A stretch of DNA of 64,000 nt from Mastigocoleus testarum BC008 (GTDB taxonomy: Bacteria; Cyanobacteriota; Cyanobacteriia; Cyanobacteriales; Nostocaceae), in NCBI RefSeq assembly GCF_001456025.1, contig NZ_LMTZ01000151.1, positions 127,005 to 191,004 of the forward strand, in the 5' to 3' direction. The first letter of the stretch is position 1; the number at the start of each line of letters is the position of its first letter. Positions 26,675 to 35,503 of this stretch are shown here, in pieces. The translations under genes and the position numbers were made by a program. The notes below the pieces were generated by a model, which worked only from the letters and a program-made list of their open reading frames with translations, did no database searches and was not told the origin of the DNA.

Positions 26675-28081
26675 ATGCAATCCCCTGTTTATTTTAAAGG
26701 AAATAAATTATTTCTCCAAACTCGCTGGCGATTGGCAAGTTGGTACGCTGGGGTAATGGGATTAATTTTAACGTTGTGTGGATGGAGTGTTTATGAAGCG
26801 ATCGCTCATGCTCATTGGGTAACACTGGAAAGAGAACTCAATTCTGTTTCCGCTACAATTCATAACAGTCTCGAGTTTGTTTTGGAAAAGCCAGGATATT
26901 TAACAATTGAACAAGTTCGTTTTTTACCTAGTATTTGTCTGGTAGGAGATTCCTCTTGCTCTAACCAAAAAAATGAATCTCACCATACTTTAACTAATGC
27001 AATCCAACAAGATGATTATTACATCCGTTTGGTGGATATTTCTGGTAAACCTTTGGCTTTAGCTGGAGAATTTCCCCAAAAACTTCCCCTCACCACACCT
27101 CAAGTAAAATGGCATACTTTTAAACTGAGAAAAAGTAATAGTCTTGGAGAAGATAGTAAAAGATATCATCAAATCACTCTGCTTTTACATACTAGAGATA
27201 ATCATGATTGGGGATATCTACAAGTAGGACGTTCAATTAAAGATTTTGATAGTTATCTAGGGGCGATAAGATTAATTATGTTTGTGGGTTTACCTTTAGC
27301 TATGCTGCTTGTAGGTGTTGCTAGTTGGTGGCTGGCTAAATTCGCAATGCAACCCGTATACCAATCCTATCAACAAATACAGCAATTTACTTCTGATGCC
27401 GCCCATGAACTTCGAACCCCTCTTGCTGCTGCTAGAGCAACTGTTGAGTCAGTTCTAAGACTATCCAATATTAGCGAACAAGAAGCGCGGGAAAGCTTGG
27501 AGGTAATCAAGAGACAAAATTACCGTTTATCAAAACTTGTTGATAGCTTACTATTACTTTCTCGCTTTGACCAACAGGGTGTCCCAAAGCAAAATAATCT
27601 TCAACTAGAACAGGTATCTCTCAATGATTTAGTGAATGATGTTGCAGAGGAATTAGCACCTTTAGCAGTTGCTGTTGACATCGAACTAAAAACAGATGTT
27701 CGGATTAATCAAACACTGGAAATACCTGCAAGGGAAGAACAGTTATATCGGATGTTAACTAATTTGGTTACAAATGCTATTAACTACACCCCTGAAGGAG
27801 GAAAAGTCAAAATAATTCTAGATATTAATTCCTCACAAGCACTAATTAAAGTACAAGATACTGGAATTGGAATTGCAACAGAAAAACAAAAGCAGATTTT
27901 TGAACGCTTTTATCGCGTCGGTAGCGATCGCTCTCGTAAAAGTGGAGGATTTGGTTTAGGGTTACCTATTGCAGTTGCAATTGCTCGGGTTCATCAAGGA
28001 GATATCGAGTTAGACAGTAAACTAGGTCAAGGTAGTACATTTACTGTTCGTTTACCTATTAAGAAATTTAACTATTGTTGA
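26675..28081 (+). CDS. Sensor histidine kinase, partner of the RppA/NrsR-like regulator
   Basis: A membrane kinase of 468 residues: two helices (about 20-42 and 190-215) flank a periplasmic sensor of about 145 residues; then HisKA with the phosphorylated His in DAAHELRTPLAAARA, and HATPase motifs N (TNLVTNAINYTPEGG), G1 (DTGIGIA), F (FERFYR) and G2 (GGFGLGLPIA). No HAMP region of standard form is obvious. It follows the response regulator on the same strand and they form an RppAB/NrsRS-type pair. ATG 26675 is used; a TTG two codons earlier is also open. The sensor has CLVGDSSC, a Cys pair that could take part in sensing, though this is speculation. Confidence 0.9.
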   Translation: MQSPVYFKGNKLFLQTRWRLASWYAGVMGLILTLCGWSVYEAIAHAHWVTLERELNSVSATIHNSLEFVLEKPGYLTIEQVRFLPSICLVGDSSCSNQKNESHHTLTNAIQQDDYYIRLVDISGKPLALAGEFPQKLPLTTPQVKWHTFKLRKSNSLGEDSKRYHQITLLLHTRDNHDWGYLQVGRSIKDFDSYLGAIRLIMFVGLPLAMLLVGVASWWLAKFAMQPVYQSYQQIQQFTSDAAHELRTPLAAARATVESVLRLSNISEQEARESLEVIKRQNYRLSKLVDSLLLLSRFDQQGVPKQNNLQLEQVSLNDLVNDVAEELAPLAVAVDIELKTDVRINQTLEIPAREEQLYRMLTNLVTNAINYTPEGGKVKIILDINSSQALIKVQDTGIGIATEKQKQIFERFYRVGSDRSRKSGGFGLGLPIAVAIARVHQGDIELDSKLGQGSTFTVRLPIKKFNYC

Positions 28082-28215
28082 GTTAACAGGGTAACAAGTA
28101 CCCCAAAAGCTTTACTAAAGCATGGCTGAGAATTCCGAAATAGCAGAACTTGCTTTATCATTTACCTATGAGGCGAAGGTATTTAGCTGTTACCCAATTC
28201 ACAAAGTCTAATTTT

Positions 28216-28339
28216 GCGACACTTAATTTGTGAACGGTTTGAAAAGTAGAGTCGCGACATTAATTTGGGAAAAAACGACAACAATTTGTGAAATGCGACA
28301 TTAATTTGGGAACAGCGACATATAATTTGTGAATGTACA
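28216..28339. mobile_element. Relict end of a Tn7-like/CAST-type transposon
   Basis: Five sites of about 18 bp with the pattern GCGACATTAATTTGTGAA (28216, 28254, 28275, 28295, 28315; the last four at 20-21-bp steps) end in TGTACA at 28334-28339. Read on the minus strand the array starts TGTACATTCACAAATTATAT, then TGTCG, which matches the style of characterised V-K CRISPR-associated transposon ends (TGTACA followed by repeated TnsB sites). The end faces a tRNA-Thr gene 30 bp away, the sort of target these elements use. The body should extend to lower coordinates, yet no tnsB, tnsC, tniQ or cas12k gene is there. A second TGTACA lies at 28342. Confidence 0.6.
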
Positions 28340-28369
28340 AATGTACAAAAGGGCGTATTTTTAAAATAA

Positions 28370-28441
28370 AGCCAGCAGTCGGATTTGAACCGACGACCGC
28401 TCGATTACAAGTCGAGTGCTCTACCACTGAGCCATGCTGGC
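28370..28441 (-). tRNA. tRNA-Thr (anticodon TGT)
   Basis: On the minus strand the sequence runs GCCAGCATGGCTCAGTGG to GACTGCTGGC with a seven-pair acceptor stem (GCCAGCA/TGCTGGC), anticodon stem CTCGA/TCGAG with loop CTTGTAA (anticodon TGT, Thr), and T arm GTCGG TTCAAAT CCGAC. The CCA end is not encoded. A Tn7-like transposon end lies 30 bp downstream of its 3' end. Confidence 0.95.
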
Positions 28442-28713
28442 GAAATCAATCTTAGTTGCGTAAGTAAATCAATCTACATGAACACAAATGCTATCTCGTT
28501 TACCCGCAACGAGTACATATCATATCACAATTAGATAAATTGTAAACCCCAAAACCAAAAATATAAACCCCAAAAATAACTCAATCGAGCTCCTATCCCT
28601 AATCTCCAATTCCCAACATCAAAAAAATAGTTTTCTGTTAATAAGCTAAATGTAGAATATTAAATACCGATGGCAAGGGATAATTATATGGTTATTTTTT
28701 ATAGATAGGGCAT

Positions 28714-29640
28714 ATGACAGCTTTGATTGGACGGGATTTATTAAGTTTAGCGGACCTTAGTCCAACGGAAGTTAAACTTATTTTGGATCGGGCAAGCAAG
28801 CTAAAATCACAGAAATTACAACTACGATGCAATAAGGTTTTAGGCTTGTTATTCTCCAAGGCTTCAACCCGTACAAGGGTTAGCATGACAGTAGCAATGT
28901 ATCAACTTGGCGGACAGGTGATTGACCTAAATCCTAATGTCACCCAAGTAAGTCGAGGAGAGCCAGTTCAGGATACTGCACGTGTACTAGACAGATATTT
29001 GAATATTATCGCGATTCGTACTTTTGCCCCTCAAGAGTTGGAAACCTTTGCCAAATATGCCAAAATACCAGTAATTAATGCTTTAACCGATTTAGAGCAT
29101 CCCTGTCAGGTATTAGCAGACCTAATGACTATTCGAGAGTGTTTTGGCAGTATTGAAGGACTTACCTTAACTTATGTGGGTGATGGAAATAATGTTGCTA
29201 ATTCTTTGATGTTGGGCTGCGCACTGGTGGGAATGAATGTTAGAGTGGCGACACCTGTAGGTTATGAACCCAACGCCGCAATTACGGAGAAAGCACGAGC
29301 AATTGCAGGTGGTAAAACAGAAGTTGTCCTAACCCAAGATGCAGAAACTGCAACCAAAAATGCTCACGTATTGTACACCGATGTTTGGGCAAGTATGGGG
29401 CAAGAATCAAAAGCAAGCGACCGCATTCCCATTTTCCAACCCTACCAAATCAACGAAGATTTATTAAATCTTGCCGATCCCCAAGCAATTGTTTTACACT
29501 GTTTACCAGCACATCGAGGCGAAGAAATTACGAATGAGGTAATTGAAGGTTCTCAATCGCGAGTTTGGGAGCAAGCAGAAAATCGGATGCATGCTCAAAA
29601 ATCCTTACTTGCAAGTATACTCGGCGCAAAAGAAATTTAA
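28714..29640 (+). CDS. argF: Ornithine carbamoyltransferase
   Basis: Makes citrulline from ornithine and carbamoyl phosphate in arginine synthesis; cytoplasmic trimer. The 308 residues match the family. The carbamoyl-phosphate loop is STRTR (about 51-55), the aspartate/ornithine superfamily motif is DLEHPCQ (about 129-135), and the ornithine-specific HCLPAHRGEE appears near residue 265. The start ATG at 28714 gives MTALIGRDLLSLADL, a normal N-terminus. It is followed 175 bp later by lexA; there is no other arg gene in view, as is common in cyanobacteria where the pathway genes are dispersed. Confidence 0.96.
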   Translation: MTALIGRDLLSLADLSPTEVKLILDRASKLKSQKLQLRCNKVLGLLFSKASTRTRVSMTVAMYQLGGQVIDLNPNVTQVSRGEPVQDTARVLDRYLNIIAIRTFAPQELETFAKYAKIPVINALTDLEHPCQVLADLMTIRECFGSIEGLTLTYVGDGNNVANSLMLGCALVGMNVRVATPVGYEPNAAITEKARAIAGGKTEVVLTQDAETATKNAHVLYTDVWASMGQESKASDRIPIFQPYQINEDLLNLADPQAIVLHCLPAHRGEEITNEVIEGSQSRVWEQAENRMHAQKSLLASILGAKEI

Positions 29641-29768
29641 TTTTTAGAGCTATCGATTAATATCGAGATCGCCTCCAATTTCTAGATTTTCAGTTCCCAT
29701 TCTTAATTGCTCATTCTTAAAAAAACTATAAAACTAGCAAATATCTTTGCCGTAGGATGTTCTTTTGT

Positions 29769-29782
29769 AGTACTAATGTCCT
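29769..29782. promoter_or_regulatory. LexA box upstream of lexA
   Basis: AGTACTAATGTCCT fits the cyanobacterial LexA box RGTACNNNDGTWCB with a single mismatch (C in place of A/T at the third position of the right half). It lies 33 bp before the lexA start, which fits self-repression. Confidence 0.55.
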
Positions 29783-29814
29783 ATGGACATTTGTATTTAC
29801 ATCCCTATGAATTT

Positions 29815-30420
29815 ATGGAAAAACTAACAGAAGCTCAAAATGAACTTTATGAGTGGTTGGTGGAATATATCAAATCGCGCCAACATTCTCCTTCAATTCG
29901 GCAGATGATGCAAGCAATGAATTTAAAATCGCCTGCACCAATTCAAAGCCGTTTAGAACATTTGCGTAACAAAGGTTATATCGAATGGAGTGAGGGTAAA
30001 GCTAGAACAATCAGAATTATTCACCCTGATCGTAAAGGTATACCAATTCTCGGTGCTATTGCTGCAGGTGGTTTAATTGAACCCTTCACTGATGCTGTAG
30101 AACACATAGACCTTTCTAATTTATCATTACCTGCAAAGACCTATGCTTTGCGGGTAACCGGTGACAGCATGGTTGAAGATTCTATCGTAGAAGGTGACTT
30201 AGTATTTCTACGTCCGGTGATGGAACCAGATAATTTAAAGAATGGTACCATTGTTGCCGCCAGAGTAGAGGGATATGGAACAACTTTAAAGCGGTTTTAT
30301 CGTCAAGGCGATCGCGTAACTCTCAAACCAGCCAATTCTAGTTATGCTCCTATTGAAGTTAATGCAGCACAATTGGATGTCCAGGGTTCTTTAGTTGCTA
30401 TTTGGAGAAGTTACAACTGA
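29815..30420 (+). CDS. lexA: LexA repressor
   Basis: A repressor of 201 residues that in most bacteria controls the DNA-damage response. The winged-helix part (1-70) has the LexA pattern SPSIRQMMQAMNLKSPAPIQ. The protease part keeps the self-cleavage site Ala84-Gly85 (GAIAAGG), the nucleophile Ser118 (TGDSMVED) and Lys159 (TTLKRF), so it should be able to cleave itself, unlike the Synechocystis LexA that lacks key residues. The frame is open further upstream from 29707, but the extra 36 residues are hydrophobic and unlike LexA; the ATG at 29815 is the right start and leaves the LexA box in the promoter. Confidence 0.94.
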   Translation: MEKLTEAQNELYEWLVEYIKSRQHSPSIRQMMQAMNLKSPAPIQSRLEHLRNKGYIEWSEGKARTIRIIHPDRKGIPILGAIAAGGLIEPFTDAVEHIDLSNLSLPAKTYALRVTGDSMVEDSIVEGDLVFLRPVMEPDNLKNGTIVAARVEGYGTTLKRFYRQGDRVTLKPANSSYAPIEVNAAQLDVQGSLVAIWRSYN

Positions 30421-30524
30421 TAAGTTACAACTAGCGATCGCTGAGAATATTTGTAGCTACTGGCTAATTGCAAAAGATAAAGGAGGTATTCGCTGTGCAA
30501 GCAATTAGCCACTAGCAACTAATG

Positions 30525-30765
30525 GGGTAATGAGTAATGGGTAATTGGTAATGGGTAATTGGTAATTGGTAATTGGTAATTGGTAATTGTTCGCTGACTA
30601 ATCCTGGCTCCTAACTCCTTACTTCTGACTCCTGACTCCTGACTCCTGACTACTTTTAACTGTTAGCGGCTCCGTAGGTAGCGCAGCTAGAGGCTCCGCC
30701 GTCGCCGCAGGCTCTAGCTATAGCGTGCGCGACAGCGCATTAACTGATAATTAAAATTGGGCGTT
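30525..30765. repeat. Heptamer repeats and GC-rich mosaic repeat
   Basis: First a run of TTGGTAA / TGGGTAA heptamers (about 30525-30590), then CTCCTGA heptamers (about 30610-30650), then a GC-rich block with GGCTCCGTAGGTAGCGCAGC, GCCGTCGCCGCAGGCTCTAG and TAGCGTGCGCGACAGCGCA, ending in TAACTGATAA. The GC-rich words recur at 2.2, 39.4 and 51.7 kb. It lies between lexA and the helicase gene. Confidence 0.8.
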
Positions 30766-30775
30766 CGCCAAAGAA

Positions 30776-32347
30776 ATGTATTTAACGCAGAAGAAAAAAC
30801 TGTATTTACCTGTTAACAAAAGGGAGTATTCCCACGAAGATGGGGAGTCACTTACTAGAAAATTTTTATTAAAAAAACCATTTGTTTGCGAAAACCGAGG
30901 TGGCGATCGCGCTGGATATCGCACTAGTCAGCATCAAAGCAGTAAGCATCAAGCTAATAAATTATTATTCGGATGTCCGCAAATTCCTCAAGAATTACGA
31001 TTAAGAGACTATCAAAAAGAAGCTATTAATAACTGGTTTGCGAATAATGGTAGGGGAACCTTGAAAATGGCAACCGGTAGCGGTAAAACAATTACAGCCC
31101 TAGCAATTACCTGCGAACTATACAAGCAAATAGAATTGCAAGTATTGCTAGTAGTATGTCCCTTCCGTCATCTCGTTACTCAGTGGGCGCGAGAATGCCA
31201 AAAATTCAACTTACAACCTATTCTCGCCTTTGAAAATGTCCGTAATTGGCAAACTCAACTTTCTACACAATTATACAACCTGCGCTCTGATTCCCAAGCA
31301 TTTATTACAGTTATTACTACTAATTCCACATTAATTGGTGAAAAATTTCAATCTCAACTCAAGTACTTCCCTCAAAAAACTCTAATTATTGGTGATGAAG
31401 CACATAATTTAGGTTCGCCGAAATTGGAAGAAGGTTTACCTCGCAGTATTGGTTTGCGTCTTGGTTTATCTGCAACACCAGAAAGATATTTTGACGAAAT
31501 TGGAACCAAATCTTTATTAGGCTATTTTGGTAAAGTCTTGCAGCCAGAGTTTAGTTTAAGAGATGCTATTGATCAAGGTGCATTGGTACATTATCTTTAT
31601 TATCCAATATTAATAGAATTAACAGAAATTGAAAGCTTTAGCTATGCCAAATTAACTAGAAGAATTGGTAGAGTATTACAGAATAAAGAGCAAGAAAATC
31701 CAGATATCGTATCTGACTTACATAATGCAGACTTAAAGCCATTATTAATTCAAAGAGCAAGATTAATTGGCGCTGCGGAAAATAAATTAAAAGCTTTGCG
31801 CGAATTAATGATAAATCGCCGCGATACAACCCATACTTTATTTTATTGCAGTGATGCTACTCCAGATTCTGGAAGATATTCAAATTTACATCAACTCAAA
31901 GAAGTGACCAAAATTTTAGGGGTAGAAATAGGTTACAGAATTAGTACTTATACTGCTGATACTCCACTTTTAGAAAGAGAAACTTTACGTCATCAATTTG
32001 AAAGTGGAGAGTTGCAGGGTTTAGTTGCGATTCGCTGTTTAGATGAAGGTGTAGATATTCCAGCAATTAAAACAGCAGTAATCTTATCGAGTTCCGGAAA
32101 TCCCCGACAATTTATTCAAAGACGAGGTCGAGTTTTACGTCCCCATCCAGGGAAAGAACGAGCTACCATTTTTGACATGATTGTTTTACCACCAGAGTTA
32201 GATCGAAAAACTTTGGAAGTAGAACGTAATTTGCTAAAAAAAGAACTACGACGCTTTGTTGAATTTGCAGATTTAGCTGATAATGCTGGGGAAGCAAGAA
32301 TGAAGTTATTTAATTTACAAAAGCGCTATGGTTTGATGGATGTTTGA
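30776..32347 (+). CDS. Superfamily II DEAD/DEAH-box helicase
   Basis: The 523 residues begin with about 75 poorly conserved residues. The helicase core then has motif I ATGSGKT (about 100-106), motif II DEAH in IIGDEAHNLG (about 211), motif III LSATPERY, motif V EGVDIPAIKTAVIL and motif VI QFIQRRGRVLRPH. It is of the restriction-helicase/RAD25-like type. It recalls a helicase family annotated as a restriction factor with DNA phosphorothioation, but no dnd gene is near, so this remains a possibility only. The N-terminal tail is doubtful: the start at 30776 is the only upstream ATG, and an internal start is possible. It stands alone. Confidence 0.82.
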   Translation: MYLTQKKKLYLPVNKREYSHEDGESLTRKFLLKKPFVCENRGGDRAGYRTSQHQSSKHQANKLLFGCPQIPQELRLRDYQKEAINNWFANNGRGTLKMATGSGKTITALAITCELYKQIELQVLLVVCPFRHLVTQWARECQKFNLQPILAFENVRNWQTQLSTQLYNLRSDSQAFITVITTNSTLIGEKFQSQLKYFPQKTLIIGDEAHNLGSPKLEEGLPRSIGLRLGLSATPERYFDEIGTKSLLGYFGKVLQPEFSLRDAIDQGALVHYLYYPILIELTEIESFSYAKLTRRIGRVLQNKEQENPDIVSDLHNADLKPLLIQRARLIGAAENKLKALRELMINRRDTTHTLFYCSDATPDSGRYSNLHQLKEVTKILGVEIGYRISTYTADTPLLERETLRHQFESGELQGLVAIRCLDEGVDIPAIKTAVILSSSGNPRQFIQRRGRVLRPHPGKERATIFDMIVLPPELDRKTLEVERNLLKKELRRFVEFADLADNAGEARMKLFNLQKRYGLMDV

Positions 32348-32851
32348 GTCTATATTAGTTGACAATAGATGATAGCTAATAAAATTCAATTGGTTATTTA
32401 TGGAATTTCTTTTTTTGAACGTTGGAATTTTAACTTTTTGTTAAATTTACAAACCTCGCCGATAACTGGTAACAGGTAATAGGTAAATGAATTACCATGA
32501 CAACACTTTTTGCACCCTGCTTCAGCTAATACAAATTACCAATTACCAATCACCAACTATCAACTCTCAAAATGTTAATAATGCAGAGTAAAAAAGAATC
32601 CTTAATGTGCTGAAAACTAACAGACACAATGGCTCTTACTTCATATCTAGGATTTGCTGTTAAAAAAGTCTTCTGGTGAAGTTAGGGAACAGGGAACAAT
32701 TTCACACTTATTTTTCTAGTTTTTCTAACCAGAAAAAATTTTATTTGCAAGCTTTTCAAGCATCATACCCCTATTCACTTATACTTTTTCCTTCAGTTAC
32801 ACCCTGAGAATTAATCACCGTAAGAGTTTTATCGCTATTCAGCAAGCCCTT
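32348..32851. other. Intergenic with short repeats
   Basis: About 500 bp between convergent genes. It contains AACTGGTAACAGGTAATAGG-type runs near 32465-32490 and CAAATTACCAATTACCAATC near 32533-32556, members of the same short-repeat family found through the window. No gene, no clear terminator. Confidence 0.45.
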
Positions 32852-33178
32852 CTACATACGTGTAAGAGCTGCTATTTTAGTTAGCTTTGCTCGTTCTAGA
32901 CCTTCTAAATCACTCATATCCAACCATTTCTCTTTAAGTAATCTAGCAAATACAAATATAAGAACAGAATATCTATAATCGTACTTGCCGTCTATGTCAT
33001 GTCTCCTTGCACTTAAGAAATCATGTAAGCGCCATATTTGGTCTATTTCAGTAATATTGCTCGCTTGGGTACGAACCTCTTCTAGCAGAGCATTAATTTC
33101 TCTTTCATAGGCTTTATCAAAGGCTTGATGTGCGACTTCTTTTTCTGTTTCAGACCAACTAATACTATTCACTTGCAT
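32852..33178 (-). CDS. frp: Fluorescence recovery protein (FRP)
   Basis: FRP binds the red active form of the orange carotenoid protein and speeds its return to the orange form, ending quenching of phycobilisome fluorescence. The 108 residues follow Synechocystis FRP (Slr1964) closely: helix AFDKAYEREINALLEEVRTQ, then the conserved IDQIWRLHDFLSARRHDIDG with Trp49, His52, Asp53 and Arg59 at the positions known to matter for OCP contact and dimerisation, then RYSVLIFVFARLLKE. It lies downstream of ocp on the same strand but 700 bp away, with a hairpin terminator in between, so it probably has its own promoter. Confidence 0.93.
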   Translation of the reverse strand: MQVNSISWSETEKEVAHQAFDKAYEREINALLEEVRTQASNITEIDQIWRLHDFLSARRHDIDGKYDYRYSVLIFVFARLLKEKWLDMSDLEGLERAKLTKIAALTRM

Positions 33179-33520
33179 TTTTAAAACTAAAGTCTATCTA
33201 TTTGTTTGAATGGGATAATTGCTTCACGGAAAACTCACAGCAATAGGATTCAGCTTTTACTATAAAGCTAAGATTCAAAGTTTGATTTCAGTATATTGAA
33301 ATAAGCGTAATGAAAACTTAGGCTTTTAGTATTAGAAATAAAGCTTTGGCTATGGCATAAAGATGAGTCAAACACGCGATTTCGATTGGAGTTTATGATT
33401 GTAATAATATTATTTTATCAGGTTACGCTAACTACATAGTGATAAAATAGTACTTTTTACAACAAAGATTTTAAGTAGATTAATTGTGAACTTATATTGT
33501 TGTATTTTATGTAAAATTGA

Positions 33521-33563
33521 AAATCTCTCTTAGAGGAATAAATTTACTTCCAAGAGAGATTTT
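33521..33563 (-). terminator. Hairpin between ocp and frp
   Basis: AAATCTCTCTT (33521-33531) pairs perfectly with AAGAGAGATTT (33552-33562); the stem continues inward with GGA/TCC-like pairs around a loop, and T tracts flank both sides. It lies about 320 bp past the ocp stop and would separate ocp from frp transcription. Confidence 0.7.
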
Positions 33564-33881
33564 TAATATTTTATATTCGATAAAAAATATTTACAAAGAT
33601 TAGGACTACAACGTTACTCGAACGCCTCAAATGATCACTAATCTCTATATAAAGTAGAGACACATCTCGTCTTTATCAAGACTTACGTTAGTCCTCCTAT
33701 TAATTGTAGGATTTGGAAGCATAAAACCCAATGGCACTTTTACTAAAAGCTATTTGCAAAGAAGATATCCTCTGGGTGGTGCAACTTCACAAACCCTTAT
33801 TATTCAATTTAAGGAGGTGTAAGTTATATTTATTAGTCTCTACATCTTTATGGAAAACTCTCTGGTTAAATACCAGTTTTA

Positions 33882-34844
33882 CTAACCACGAGCTAAGTTT
33901 AATAATTCCTTAGGAGAGGCGAGCAAATCAATTGCAACAAAGAAAATCTTATCTTCGGGATTTAGTAGGAATCTCCAAGCAATATTCATCCCAACACCTG
34001 CACCAAACCAAGGAGTTTGTACTTTACCGGTAACTTTTATTTGAGTGTAACCATCATCAGCAGCTTCGGAAACTCCTCGCTCTGGAATTAATTTAAGATT
34101 TTGACACTCTTCTCTAAAGAAACGAAGAACAGCTTCTTTTCCAACAATAGGTTTGCGGAAAGGAGGTTGCAGAGCACCATCATCAGCAAACAATTGAATT
34201 AAAGCATCAAAGTCATTTGCATTTAAGTTATTCATATAACTCAATACAGTGTTATTGGTAACACCTTCGATTTGGACTTGGGTGCGCTTAGACATTTCTT
34301 GGGGAGGAACAACAGGCTCAGCAATCCGTTTAAAGTCGCCTAGTTTACCTGTGTCATATCCCATATCAACCACAGCATTACGTAAGACTGTGATTTGCTG
34401 ACCTGAGTCAAGATTTCTAATAGCTTGCAACACTGCTGCTGCATTTGCAGACAGCTGATAGCCTTCTGGAATAGGAGCAACAATTCCTTTTTCCATCCAT
34501 TCTCCAAGCTGATACCAAAAGCCTAGCTTGATGTTTGGAGACCAAGTTGCATAGGTTCTCCCAATTTGTGTATCTGCACGATTTGCTAAATCGCACATTA
34601 CTTGTGACTGTTCTAGAGGAGTCATTTGCCGAATCTGATTCATTGTATTTTCGGCAAACTGCATGTTAGCTGCTCCTGGAGCTGCAACTGTGATTGTTTT
34701 ACCCATTTCTAGGTAAGCAAACCAGATCAATGCTAGTTGATCTTCAGCCCCAAGCTGAGTAAATCTGGCAATTGTCGCTGGTACAGCATCAGCAGATAGG
34801 GTATTAGGGAAAATACCGCGAGCAGACTCAATGGAAAATGGCAT
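33882..34844 (-). CDS. ocp: Orange carotenoid protein
   Basis: A photoactive ketocarotenoid protein that quenches phycobilisome excitation under strong blue-green light. The 320 residues include the helical N-terminal domain (about 15-165) with carotenoid-contact residues Trp41, Tyr44, Trp110 and the Arg155 used in domain contact, a linker (about 166-195), and the NTF2-like C-terminal domain (about 196-315) with Tyr203 and Trp290, equivalent to Tyr201 and Trp288 of the Synechocystis protein that bond the carotenoid keto group. Both domains are intact, so it is a full OCP rather than an HCP. AAGGTGAG upstream supports the start. With frp downstream it is likely OCP1 type. Confidence 0.96.
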   Translation of the reverse strand: MPFSIESARGIFPNTLSADAVPATIARFTQLGAEDQLALIWFAYLEMGKTITVAAPGAANMQFAENTMNQIRQMTPLEQSQVMCDLANRADTQIGRTYATWSPNIKLGFWYQLGEWMEKGIVAPIPEGYQLSANAAAVLQAIRNLDSGQQITVLRNAVVDMGYDTGKLGDFKRIAEPVVPPQEMSKRTQVQIEGVTNNTVLSYMNNLNANDFDALIQLFADDGALQPPFRKPIVGKEAVLRFFREECQNLKLIPERGVSEAADDGYTQIKVTGKVQTPWFGAGVGMNIAWRFLLNPEDKIFFVAIDLLASPKELLNLARG

Positions 34845-35503
34845 AGACTCACCTTAGATATCTCTACAAGACGTCAACTTGAACGGAAGTTTATTTTTCA
34901 CTTTACATGTCAAATGTCCTGAAAGTCACCCTCATGACAAAGGTAAATTTCGTAAATATTAACTTAAGTAAAGAAATGTAAAAAAACATTACATTTATAG
35001 TCTACACCTATTTTGACTTACTTGGGTTTACTTCTGCCAGAAGATCGCTAGTGAATAGACTATAAAATTTTAATTAAAAGCATTAAATAGACTAATAATG
35101 ACTAATTTCTATCCAAGTTGCCCTAGTCTGCGTTAATATTGAGTTCTAAGTATAGATATCTGACGTTCTGCAGACCCTGTATTTCAACTTAACGTGGCGG
35201 CTTGCATTCCATGAGGGGTTCAAATAAATGAAAGTTATACAGCAATTCTACATCTGTTAAGGTACTTGCTGTATATTAATTTTTTAGGGTCAGTAGTTGA
35301 TATATGCTCAACTTAATTGCTTATTTAAAAAAAATTATTACTATGCCTAACAGCTTCTTATGCTGCTCCTGCTGTCATTTTTCAATAGAGGCGTTCAGCA
35401 AGCTATTACTTGTCTATTACGAACACGTCGCTGTTTCAAACTTATATCCTGCAAGGCGTTGAACCTCTCTAGCAGACATAACTAAAACCCTTGACCTTTA
35501 CTT
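34845..35503. other. Intergenic upstream of ocp
   Basis: About 660 bp between the ocp start and the end of a gene on the same strand. It contains a run of AAATGTAAAAAAACATTACATTTAT (34975-34999 region), a short inverted repeat close to ocp that could hold regulatory sequence, and otherwise AT-rich DNA. No gene seen. Confidence 0.4.

Noticed and set aside
28342..28347. Second TGTACA as the transposon end
   Set aside because: The array of TnsB-type sites abuts the TGTACA at 28334-28339; the second copy lies outside and may be chance or flank.
30525..30650. Heptamer runs as a CRISPR array
   Set aside because: Units are seven bases long and have no spacers.
33731..33913. 60-residue plus-strand frame near the ocp end
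   Set aside because: Overlaps the ocp 3' end in antisense and shows no conserved pattern.
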